NCBI GenBank assembly: GCA_020809705.1
Contig: CP085827.1
Span: 5,890,001-5,954,000 of the forward strand
Source of the DNA: Calonectria ilicicola
Taxonomy: Eukaryota; Ascomycota; Sordariomycetes; Hypocreales; Nectriaceae
Direction of reading: 5' to 3'
DNA length: 64,000 bases
Shown: positions 11,609 through 22,399 of the stretch, piece by piece
Position numbering within the stretch: position 1 is the stretch's first letter
How the letters are laid out: the number at the start of each line of letters is the position of its first letter
The notes under the pieces: model-generated
Databases searched by the model: none
What the model saw: the letters and a program-made list of their open reading frames with translations, nothing else
Told to the model about the DNA's origin: nothing
Program-made: the position numbers and the translations under genes

Positions 11609-14600
11609 CAGGAGGAGTATGATGCAGAATATTGAATGACAGTGCGGTTGCTGGAATTAAATAAGTCGAGGTTGAAGAAGGAGAGCCGCATCACCGACTT
11701 TGTATGCTCGGCAGGCAGCTGTGGTCGGGTACCTGCGATGAGCGGTACCTCAGGCAGGCAAACATGCGACCCCTCATTCATGATTGGTGAAACGCAGAGT
11801 CACACTTACACTGAGTTGAGCCATCAGAGGCCGACAAGTGGCTGGCTATCGCATCCAAGCCACATCATGCCTTCGCTAAAGTCTCGTGGCTGATGGTCTA
11901 ATGCTCTAATGCTCCTTAGTTGTCGCTCGCCGTTGCTTTTTTAGCGCTTGTGTGGAGACGCGGTGACTCCAATTGAGCTGCTGCCTTGCACATTGGTCAA
12001 CGTTGCGTGCGTGCACGAAGAACGATTCAATGGCTTTCTTCAACCTGTATCGTGTTTCCACCACTTCACGGGTGGACGAGAAACCAGGTTCAGTTTATCA
12101 GTCAAATATTTAAAGTTGTGCAGCCATTTAGAATGCTGGGTGCTGGAGATGCACTGCCCCATGAATGATGAACCTGGTCAAGCATGCGACCGATCAGTTC
12201 GCCTAGCCTAACCAGGCTGACACACGATGGTTTTATTAGTTTCTGATGCATTAATCATTAATATTGTCCCTCACAAGGAAAAAAAAAAACATGGTTGGTT
12301 TTGGTTTTGGTTTCCCTTCCCACAACCGTATTCCACTTGGGCGTTGAGAAGGCGGCCTAAACAGGGTACTGCGAATACATGACATTATTGGAAGACAAAA
12401 ATTGAACGCCAAACGTGGAGCTTCGGGAAAAAAAAAAAAAAAAAAAAAGGAAACATGAGGAGATTGAAGACTATCCAATATAATGGCCAATCCTTTTTTG
12501 TTTCTTCGCAGCTAATCTATGTTTTTTTAACAATCTCTTTCTGGTTGTGTTGAGAGATAAATGTTGCCAAGGCCCTGTCTTGTGTGTGGCCTCACAGCAA
12601 GCGGGGCTGAGGACGCAGAGGGAAGGTGGTGCTCATGACTTCTTTTCAGAGGACATTTGTTCAACCAGTCCATTTGTATCCGACGCCACGCGACTGGTGA
12701 GATGACGACACAAGAGAGATCCAATAATATGAGACTTATTGGTTGCGAATTATTAAAAACGTGGGGGGGGGGACGAGCTTATTGGTCAGGTAATTCACAC
12801 GGACGGAACTCCGTTGGCCAGTTCCAAAGGAGGATGGGCTGGCTACGTCCTATGGTGATAGCGCTACCGCCCCGAGCGGCCTAGAGGCAACAACAGCGAC
12901 AACAGCGACAACCACGGCGATCATCAAACGATATTGACGTCGAGGATCCACGTGTCAGAAAATAATCCTACCTCGTAGGGGCGTATCATTAATAGTCCTA
13001 TTCCTGATCCACCGGCACTACCTGCACTTTGGTGAAATTAGAGAGAGCCATCATGTTTGACAAGGGGGGCCACGGGTGATCCAGTGACCGCTTTGCAGAG
13101 GGGTTCGATAACGCAAAATCAAGCTTGGTTCGGAAGCGATAACGGAGCGATGGAACCAAGGGCAATTTCAACCGAACACGAACGTCATTGGGGGCTGTAA
13201 AATGGAAAATTCGGGTGGGAGAAGAAAATAAGAAAAATATCAGTCGTTGAGTCGACATGATAAATTAACGGACAGTCGGCGCTACGTCACAGGGTCCAGA
13301 AGGGTCCATTCTGCGTGGATTGACAGAGCTGGCTGAGAGCGGGGCTGGACCCTCGCATTGGGGATGACATCACTGGGCCCTGAGCTACCCTGCAGAATCT
13401 CGTAGGGTCTTGTTGAACCCTGAGGGGCCTCGGCCTGCGGCTGATTTCCAATGGTGAGGGTAGGGGTGGTTTGAATTGGATCGAAAGCCGCATTGATTCG
13501 ATAGATCCGATGTGTTGCGCTGCGTCTGATGTTGGGGTGGTTGACGGTGTGTGCGTAAATTTAGTTCGGAACATATACTCGCAGACAACAACGCAAGCAA
13601 GCACAAGCGCGTCATGACATCTCTCGGCCACCTCATGGCAGCACGACGCCAACACGTGCACTTTAGTTGACATGGCCAATGTCCAGCCTGAGCCGTCTCG
13701 TAACCCCCTCTTCGAAGTTCCTAAAAAACTAAATGGCTCAGATTGGCGAAAACCGCATTACATCACTTCCGTTGTCTAAATGCAGGGAGATCGACATTTG
13801 CCACCTCGCAGTCAATGGTCTGCCTTACACCCCATGGTACTAAAATGAAGCTTGGCTTGGTTGCCTTACAGGCAAAGGGGACTCGACCACTAGTGGAGGC
13901 GCGTGGATTATTTTTGTCGCCCCTATCCAGCCACTCAGATGGGCGCAATGGGCTGGGAAGGTGGAGAGTGCGCCTCCGGCTGGGCAGAATTAAAAAAAAA
14001 AAAAAAATAAGAAAGATTTTTTTGCCGTCTGAGAGTGATGTCAAAGGTCGACTTCTTAGAATGCCCTTGTTAGGAGTGGCTTGCCCGGACGTCGAGGTCG
14101 AGACCGAAAAAAAGCCCCACCACCGGGTTGCGCTGTCGTCATCAAGACGGCAAAAGAGGCTGACGGGCGTGCGATAAGACAGATCGGGCTTCCTGTGGTA
14201 AGGGCATGTCAGTCGGATCTTCTCGATTGATGCAGCGAAATCTGGACCTGGCTTGAGAGTTGCACACAGCTGTACGAAATCGGAGGCTTCTGTTCGTCGT
14301 TTTGCTCGCACCGATCTAACGGCGCTTGAGAAGCGGCGCCGAAACTTGCTTGTTCCGCCTAAAGGCTGTGTGCCAATCCCACGGTACCAGATGACAGGCG
14401 AGGGATCTACTTATCCCCACGGGCCGCATGGATTTGGCAGAGGACTGACATTAAGCTAGGTGTGCGGTCTTGAGCCATTTGGCGCCGCGGTCTGGGTACC
14501 GCCGATCTTTGGAATTCCCAAAGCTGGCCTCCCTAAGGACGTTCACGCCTCTCGCTTTCTCACGCCCACACGCGCTTACATGCCCTCTCATCATTTTTCT

Positions 14601-15825
14601 AAACACCCACCCCCTTCCCACCTCATTGACTTGCCGGGGTCCTGGGGTGGTTTTTTTTTTCTTTTTTGAACAAGAAAAAAACCCCCCCCGCTGGAGTGGT
14701 GCTTCCGTCCCAACTTGTCGTGTACCAGTGATTGTCACCCTTCTCCCAGGACTACGTTGTCACAATCAGCTTGCCTCGCCCTCCTCCGCTTTGGTCAGTA
14801 CTTACATCCCCGCCTGTTGCCAGAAGCTACTGATCCATGCCTGTCTGCCTTTGAACGGACACCATCCCTCTGCCTCGCACCATCCTTGTCGGGAGTCGTA
14901 CATCCACACCTCTCAACTCTCCTTTCGCCTACACCTGGCCCTGAGGCGTTATTCTCTTCCCATGATGGTCCCTCCTCAGTTTCTGTCACCACCGCCGCCA
15001 CCGTCCCAACTGTCCTAACCCAGTCCCGCCCCACCCCATGCTTTCATCCTTTCCCTCTTTTTCCTTCAAAACCTGCTTGTTTTCCACCATCTCTGCTCGA
15101 TCTTCGTTTCCAACCTGCCCTAGCAGGATCGAAATACCTCTCCGGGTCTTCCATTTGCCCATTTCTCTGCTCTTTGGGCTCTTGTCCTTCCCCATCACCA
15201 TCTTGAGTTGGTGTTCATGCACAAAATCGTCTTCGAACCATTCAGTTGGATCCGACCCCGTGTGATGCAACCCTCAGTCTGCCGGCTCATCACCTCCATA
15301 GCCACTGTGCTCAATCCATCTCAGAATCTAACAGGTTCCAACCCTTCCCCAGCATCTTGCCTCTCGGGGTCGCTTCACCCACTAACAGCCCTGTCAGATT
15401 AGCGATCTTGCCGGCTTCAAGCGCGACACACCTTATTTCCGTCCCTAGTGCCCGCCCGCCGCCTCCACTGGCTCTCTGAAGATCATACCTGTAAAAGAAA
15501 AGAGCCTGGTTGCTGAAATTAAATTATTCTCGCAATTTTGTGCTGCAGTACAACCACATGGCTGACGCAGGATCCTTCACTGGCGCTGAGCGCGGTGCGA
15601 ATTCTCTTGAGTGCGAACCTCCACATCTAAATTCCCAATTATACCATTTGATGATTGTTCTGGCGAAGTGGAATGGACTAGAGCACCCGTTTTAATAAAC
15701 ATTGTGCACTAAATGAACTTCATACCGTCGCTGAAACTCTTGCCATTTGTCCCCATGCATTTATAGCTTGTTGTTTCCCCGTGTCAATCAAGACTAATAT
15801 TGTGGATTTCCGTTTTGCCCAGTTT
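11609..15825. other. 4-kb gene-poor, homopolymer-rich region
   Basis: I see no gene I can support. There are long A/T runs (about 12429-12448, 13991-14007 and 14651-14669) and a G/C run near 12762-12772. A short ACAGCGACA repeat occurs near 12890-12915. A strongly pyrimidine-rich plus-strand stretch at 14570-15210 resembles the 5' UTR or promoter of a well-expressed fungal gene. An ATG at 15246 or 15558 could begin a spliced gene ending at 16110, but I could not close a model. Confidence 0.4.
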
Positions 15826-16110
15826 AGATTGCAGCTTGGCTCGAACCCTCAGGCACAGCAGTCCGGCCACAACACGGGCTCTCCCACCAATCATTCTACT
15901 CACATCACACTGTCCGTCCCCGATGATCCCCAGTACCTCCTCGGCCGGTTTCTTGCGCCCCACAACCACCTGCCTCAGGGCCATCCCGACCGATATCTTC
16001 GTGCTCCTCCAGGATATGCACCGTCACAAGCCCGCATGGTGGAGAATACTCGGCGCATGACGGAAATTTTGAGCGCTATCGACGCACAACTCCAAGCCAC
16101 TGCGATGTGA
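15826..16110 (+). CDS. possible 3' exon of an unrecognised gene
   Basis: An open stretch after an acceptor-like TTGCCCAG at about 15818-15825. It encodes a polar, Pro/His-rich segment ending PPGYAPSQARMVENTRR...LSAIDAQLQATAM. It has no usable in-frame ATG near its beginning, so it would need an upstream exon; candidates start at 15246 or 15558. I do not recognise the protein. Amino-acid composition looks more coding-like than the neighbouring stretches, but this is weak evidence. Confidence 0.3.
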   Translation, partial: RLQLGSNPQAQQSGHNTGSPTNHSTHITLSVPDDPQYLLGRFLAPHNHLPQGHPDRYLRAPPGYAPSQARMVENTRRMTEILSAIDAQLQATAM

Positions 16111-17265
16111 CTCTATGGTAGAAGAGTGCCTGTAATTGATATCGATGGTGTCGGTAGAATTGGTGAGTTCTATTCGCAGCCCCGCCATTGATTGTCCGTT
16201 AGCATCAATCTGACTCTGCCAGGCAAGCGGTTTTTTTTCCTGGACAAGAGGCGGCGCAGGGGCTCCGCGAAATTGGCGCTTGGAATTTTGGCGCGCTCAC
16301 TGGAGCATTTCTTGGATTTTTTAAATAGAAAGACGCATCTACAGCAATCTGCATTCACATCATTCCACAAATGTCCCATCATTGACTGTGAACCATCCCC
16401 AAAGATCTGCCTTGCATCCCCACTCCATGCCCCATCACGCTAAACATACGACGCCAATCGACTATAGAATGACATCCCAATTTAGTAATCCTATGAAGTG
16501 CGATCTGGATCAGTTAGACAGCTGCTGCTTGACTTCTATTATCTCCAGACGGAATGATGAGTCATTTTGCGGCTATTGCTCGCCGACGGGGCGGCCTAGT
16601 CGCTAAGTATTTCAACCTCTCGGTGATGTCCGATTGCAAATGAGGGTGTTGCAAAGTCATTCTTGATTCAATACTGGGCTGAGTACATGGTCTATAATAT
16701 TGGCCCAACTATAACCCGATCATGCCCAGCCGTTTGGCGCGCTCACATGACCATATTTGCATGAGTGTTCCTTATTGAACTCTCATGAACCAATAAATAC
16801 TAGAAGATGAACTACTCCTGCGCCATGGTTTGTCAGCCAAAGATCTACTTACTGCTGCAAGATCTTCCGTATATGTAAATACGATCTGTTTTGTCAGCAG
16901 GAATCGGCTTGGCACAGTTTTTGATATGCCCAAGAATACATATTCTTAATCTATCTAGGCTGACAAATTTCTTTAGATACTGTATTTGGCGATTGAGTTG
17001 AAACACTGGCTTAAGCGATTGAGCGCGCTTGTCATCATTGTTTTTCAGCCACGGCTATGCCGGGAGCCTCGGTTCGAAGCCACGAGGCGGTCAACTAATA
17101 ATAGAGGCCGGAGTTGCATGCCCTAGAGCCGTGTGGGAACAGATACCGAAGTGCAAGAGTCATCATGCAAGCCATGCCGCAAAGTGAAGCCCATCTGTGG
17201 AAGATTCAAGGGTCCGCATCGTGCCCAACCCAGTTGTTGGGTTCCTGCCGCTACCCGCACGCCCA
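16111..17265. other. intergenic, nothing supported
   Basis: I find no domain, signal peptide or RNA gene. Open frames are short and lack family signals. Confidence 0.5.
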
Positions 17266-17854
17266 TTACACCCTTTCAACACGTAGGCGCGACCGACGCA
17301 GATGAAAAATTTTCCTGTAGTGATGTGTATTGCATACGCCGTTGATGCAGCACGGATCAATAGGAACTTGGGTGCAGCTGACGCAGACTAATGTGGCGTT
17401 GTTGGGCATGAGAAAACCGTTGGTGTCAAGACCAAGGTTGTTTGCATGGCTGCGAACTTGTTCCAGGGACTCATTTGGCAGCTTCCTATTCCAGCTTTTG
17501 CCAAGTACAGTGACACATGTGGGTGAGATTGATGCGAGGTATGATGGCTGTTGGCCGCGTCTTAGTGCGGGATCGCACCCGCTTGGTGGCCTGGAGTTGG
17601 TTACCTCGTGGTCACCTTACTCCATTCCGAGATGGTTGTGTTTTGTGCAGCTGTGAATCCTGTGGCGTCAATTTGTTGGCCAGCGTGGCCTCGAAATTTG
17701 ACCCTACTGTATTCCTGCGAGTAATACTCGCAGAGGGTTGTGATTTGGTAGCGCATCGCTGAAGCGAGCTTATTCACACGGTACACATGAAGCACCCGAG
17801 GTCCAGAGCAGCGAAAGAGGCGGCCACGAGATTGCAGAGAAGTGCAAAAGTTAA
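17266..17854 (-). CDS. possible cysteine-rich protein, 3' exons only
   Basis: Two minus-strand open stretches can be joined in phase: 17854-17616 and 17547-17266, across a 68-nt intron (GTGACC..AACAG, with CACTAAG as a possible branch site). The downstream exon encodes 93 residues including the cysteine-dense segment VCVSCTQVPIDPCCINGVC near 17330-17395 and ends at TAA 17266-17268. The upstream exon includes TLCEYYSQEYSRVKFRGH. A further 5' exon with a signal peptide would be expected near 18000-18150, but none could be fixed. I do not recognise the family. It could be a decayed gene or chance. Confidence 0.3.
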
Positions 17855-19796
17855 CTTTCCCAGGGGTTTCCCTCCTCGCTAACCTCTGAAGTGCTGGTAA
17901 TAATTGTGACCTTACTTGCCTGACGTCCGGATGTTTCATATCGCCACGCCGCTGGCTGATGGTGGTCTGGATGAACATGGCACTTCGCAAGACACAGAGC
18001 ATGTCGTGTCGCTATAAAGCCAGGCACGAACCACCACAAGGGGAGGGCATTACATGCATAAGGTATCGCACAAAGTTGCAATTGTCACTTCCACTACTCG
18101 TGGGTTGGATGGCCACAATTTTCGCCCTCATTTCCACTTCACCTTCTGTATTCGCCTAATCAACTTAAACAAGCCACGCTCCTTCAAGTAGTGTAGCAGT
18201 TGCTCTACGATGGCTTCGACGCCCACGATGAGTAACCCCAGCTCACGAAAGTATTAATCCCGGCGTTCTTGTCTATTTTACGATCAGATTCCCTCAGAAT
18301 AATTCCTGATTTGTTTTTACAGTGACAGCCGAATATGTACCAATGCGAAGTCAGGGGTCCTTGTTGCCCCCACGTTTGCGCTCAGCAGGTTTCTCCAGGA
18401 CCTTGATGATCTTCACCACCGGCCCCCGATTGGCTTTCAAGAACCCCGGTCAGTGGCCGCTTCAAAGAAACGGATGCAAGATATTCTTTCAGAAGCGGAC
18501 GAAATTCTCAGCAGGGGTGCATGCTGACTAGCCATGGCATCGGCTTGAGATGAGGTTGATAGGACCGGACCTGTGTTGGTGGTGGACATGATACATTAGA
18601 TAAAGACGTTACATTTGTGTGGTTTCAAATTTTTGCACATTTTAATACCCTCGGATAAGTCCTGTAAGACAAACTTCTTCTAGATTTATTCTGCTTTCGG
18701 AAATATACCCCGGTGCGTCGCAAAAGTGACTGCTTTAGGCTAGACCATTTTCTCGATTCTGTAGTACGGGGTGTGAGAGATAATACGGTCGTAAAATTTA
18801 GAGGATTGATGTGTTGTGACATCAAGTAGCGTGCATCAAGATGGTGTTGGGGTGCTACCCAACCAGCCTCGGTTTGAGGATGTGGATGTCGGTTCAGAAA
18901 GTGAGATCGATGGGCATGGATAGACCGTGGCATCTGCACCACCCGACGTAAACTTTTCCCGCGGCCCTGCAATTTCTTTTTTTTTAAAAAAGAGGAAAGA
19001 AAGAAAGGCATTCTATGAAGAAAAAAGAGTGGTGGCCACGAATATCTACAACAAAGCTTGTATCTTCTCCCTTCAGACCCTTGAACATAAACCTATTAAA
19101 CTTTTATATATTATCTCTTAGAGATGGTTATATTCTTAATTGACAAAATATTTGTTATCCGAATAAATTTTATTCTCGTGGAATACGTGGAGCTTGTATT
19201 CTGTGATATTGTGAGGTCGATAGCCTCGGTCTTGTTATACACACAGTGGAGAAGTCCATTTTCGTCAAGCTTTGTTCGATAAGAAGTATGCTAGCCAAGC
19301 GGCAATTGCTTATAAAGAATGCCGTTGGCGTGCCTCTGAGCGCTTGGATGAATGGGCCGCGTTTGCCGAGGATGCGTTGAGGGACGTGAAGGATGTGCGT
19401 TGAGAGTCACGGTCTTGGAAAGGGAAACCATCTTAAGTACGGTCATCTAAGTTTTAATGAGGGCATCAACAAGTGATTCGCAGCCATGTTGACTAAGACT
19501 ACTGAACTTGGAGAATTCAATGCGCAATGATTTGGGCGAATGGACCAAGGTTGCATCGCACATTCGCATCATATCGACGATGAAATACCAACATACTCGG
19601 AGACGAAACTCAAGCGTACCAAAATCCCTTTCCGTTTCCAGACCTGAGCTCCTGCCGCTCTAAGCTGAGCTACGACTGAGCTTAGGCTGAGCTTGGCTGA
19701 ATTTAGTTAAGCTAAGGCTGAGCTACCTAGATAGGCCTATATTTGGGGGTGTAAGGATGTAAGCCAGCGAGGCCACAGAGCTTGTTGATTGTGAGT
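17855..19796. other. intergenic, nothing supported
   Basis: No convincing gene is visible. Clustered short GCTGAGCT/AGCTTAGGC motifs occur at about 19655-19735. The region ends at the first LTR of the repeat island. Confidence 0.45.
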
Positions 19797-19801
19797 GCAA
19801 G

Positions 19802-20394
19802 TGTCACAGGCTGAAGCCTGGTAGAGGATTATGGCTATGCCGTATCCACCTAGATTAAGCTTCCTGATTACATTGGTAGCGAGGACACACCAAGGCATAT
19901 ATAATCAGAAGAATGCATTCTTCTGATCGTATTCTTTTCCTTCTTTCCTCTCTAGCTTTAGATAGACCAATTCAGAGCACCCTTCAGGTTGAATAAACCC
20001 AGGACCAGCTGTTACGGCCCAGATCAACCCGACCAGTGAAGCCGCCGGCAGAAGGCCGGAAGACCCGCTTTTACCTCTGACAAGCTGTGCCCGCGTACTC
20101 CAATAGACTTATGGAGCGCTGCTCCGCAAGGAGCGCCGCGCTCCTAGAAAAACATCGCTCTTTAGGGTAGATCCATCTAAACAGCCCCACAGAGCCCTAG
20201 ATCAAACTGTACATTAGACTTCTAGGAGTTGCTGCCATCCGGGGCACAACTCAGCTCTCAATACAACTTGGTTACTTTCAATTGATCTATTTGACCGATT
20301 GACCCATTACCAGACGTAACAATCTTCCTTTGTTGCTCAAACCAACGTGCCTGATCTTATCTGTGAACACGAACCGTTACACCAGCCCTTCACA
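19802..20394 (-). mobile_element. solo LTR, family 1 copy A, interrupted by a nested LTR
   Basis: Read on the minus strand, this is the same ~212-bp repeat as the copies at 20543, 25085 and 26913, starting TGTGAAGG and ending CCTGTGACA. It is flanked by a perfect 5-bp direct repeat GCAAG (19797-19801 and 20395-20399). A 372-bp second element plus a 5-bp duplication interrupts it at 20010-20386. Without that insertion the LTR is about 216 bp. No internal retrotransposon coding sequence is present, so it is a solo LTR left by LTR-LTR recombination. Confidence 0.85.
20010..20381. mobile_element. nested solo LTR, family 2
   Basis: The termini are TGTTACGG at 20010 and CCGTTACA at 20381, imperfect inverted ends of LTR type. 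It is flanked by a perfect 5-bp duplication CCAGC (20005-20009 and 20382-20386). It lies inside LTR copy A, so it inserted later. At 372 bp with no coding capacity it is most simply a solo LTR. Orientation is not determinable from one copy. Confidence 0.75.
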
Positions 20395-20542
20395 GCAAGA
20401 TGGAGATACTTCATCTCTGAATTAGGGCACTGAAGCCCACAAGGATTTAAGGAATTGCAATGGTAATCTCAGTAGATTCTTCAAGTTGAAGTCTTACATC
20501 AAATAGAGACCTATGGTGCCCCAAGATGAATGCATCACCCTA

Positions 20543-20755
20543 TGTGAAGGGCTGGCCCTTGGTTTGTTTAACGAGAAGGGTGCTCTGAATTTGTCTATCT
20601 AAAGCTAGAGAGGAAAGGAAAGAAAGACGATCAGAAGAAGTCATTCTTCTGATTATATGTGTCTTGGCGTGCCCTCGCTACCAAAGTGATCAGGAAGCTT
20701 AATCTAGGTGGATACGGCATAGCCATAATCCTCCACTAGGCTTCAGCCTGTGACG
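20543..20755 (+). mobile_element. solo LTR, family 1 copy B
   Basis: A 213-bp element starting TGTGAAGG and ending CCTGTGACG. It is flanked by a perfect 5-bp target duplication CCCTA (20538-20542 and 20756-20760). It is closely similar to copy A but in the opposite orientation, so the two form an inverted pair about 150 bp apart. No internal domain is present. Confidence 0.88.
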
Positions 20756-20760
20756 CCCTA

Positions 20761-22399
20761 GTCGTCACCCAGACTCTTACACGCTGACATGTGGGATTTT
20801 ATATTACAGAATTCAAGCTAATAAGCTATATAAAGCATTTTTTACAAAGGAAATGAGCTAGAATTAATTTAGAAACCAAATATCAATCTACAGGGGATAA
20901 TATTGTGGGTGAGTCCCGGGGTCAGGGATGACGCAGTTAAGGTCACAAATATAGCAGCTGCTACTGTGGGGTCTATTGCTTCGAATGATGATTGTCTATT
21001 CTATCTAAGCTAAAGAGAGCCCCTTTTGGTGTTGTTGTGAGTAGGTCATGTGATGCCCTTGATCTCGCTTCCTGCCGCCTTCACACGAGGCACCTAGCCG
21101 GTGCCTCAGGCCTCGATGACTGTAATCCCTTTGTGATGAATTCAATGTTCCAACAAATATACATAATCATACATATCCTTGACAAAAATGTCCTTGACAA
21201 AATGCATTTGTCAGGGGATAGCCACTATTTATACGCACCACCGTTTATACGCACCACCATCAAATACACCGAAACTTGTGCTATCGCTGTCGTTTTCTCT
21301 AACAATCTAGTGGCTTGGCAGGTTAAGCGGGAAAAAAAGAGGCGCGTAGGCGCGTACGCGTCAAGAAAAGAAAGTCTAGATGCGCTTCTTGCTTCTGGAT
21401 ATGCGGCGATTCGATACCCTGGTCTTTCTGTCCTATCCAAACAGGAGTGCTTTGTTCATATACAAGTTATACACAGAACAGAGTACAACCGCAATCGGTT
21501 TTCTCAAGTCACTTCCACAAGACTGGGGTGAGCCTTGTGCGCTGGCCCGCTTACGCGCTCTTTTACTCCTTCTTAGAATGAGTCCAATTTCGGAGACCTA
21601 CCCCGCTGATTAGCTTAGATATGCGAGCTTCTTGCATAAGTTATAAATAAAGTATAGAAAATATATAATTGAATCACCAATATATAAGAGTTAGAGATTC
21701 TACTCCTTTACAGTGTCTTTTAGTAATACTGATTGGTAATATATTGGTAATATAACTTAATATTATCTCCAATCTAAGGTATTGTATAATTGTTTATTAA
21801 ATATGCTGAATACTAAAAGAATTTTCGTATGATCTTAAGGAACTTATGGCTTCTAATTCTACAGATACCTAAGCTAAAGCTAGTTAATATAATAAACCAT
21901 CTTACAATCCAATTTATTATATAATGTTTTAAGACTTTGATTCAGGGTGCTTCCACTTACAATTAGATTATGTGTACGTGATTGGGTTACAGTATGGCAA
22001 AGCATATCATGAAGCACATCATGGAGCATACCAAGCTGTGCCTAGGCTAGGTTCGGTGCCATGGTGCAACATAATGAGGGACTTTATAAGTGGCTTGGGG
22101 CCATAATTTGCAGATAATTTGTCATTTCGGATGTTGGTGTAAAGTTAATCCTAGATGCTTCGGCTTGAATTGCAATCTAAGAACTAACCGAATTTTAGCT
22201 GTATTAGGCTGACGGTCAATTAGGCAAGACTAGCATTTATGTTAAAGATACTTGATCCTATTATAATCACAGTAAACACAGATGAGTCCAATATTAACAA
22301 ATAACAAATCTATTACCCTAATTTCCTATTATTACTTACTATTATAAATAGCACTCTATCCTCCTACTTTCTAGGATAGGTGAGATATCATTTGGCCCG
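20761..22399. other. AT-rich repeat-island spacer
   Basis: No supported gene. A short direct repeat ATACGCACCACC occurs twice near 21231-21258. From about 21600 to 22350 the sequence is strongly AT-rich, with many TA steps, and open frames are lost on both strands. The look fits RIP-type or other C-to-T decay of old insertions, though this is inference. Confidence 0.45.

Noticed and set aside
14470..15206. Ser/Pro/Leu-rich plus-strand open frames
   Set aside because: They are a by-product of the polypyrimidine tract; overlapping frames are equally open and none has a domain.
20992..21531. 179-codon open frame
   Set aside because: It starts at a non-ATG codon, lies in repeat-rich DNA and encodes no recognisable domain.
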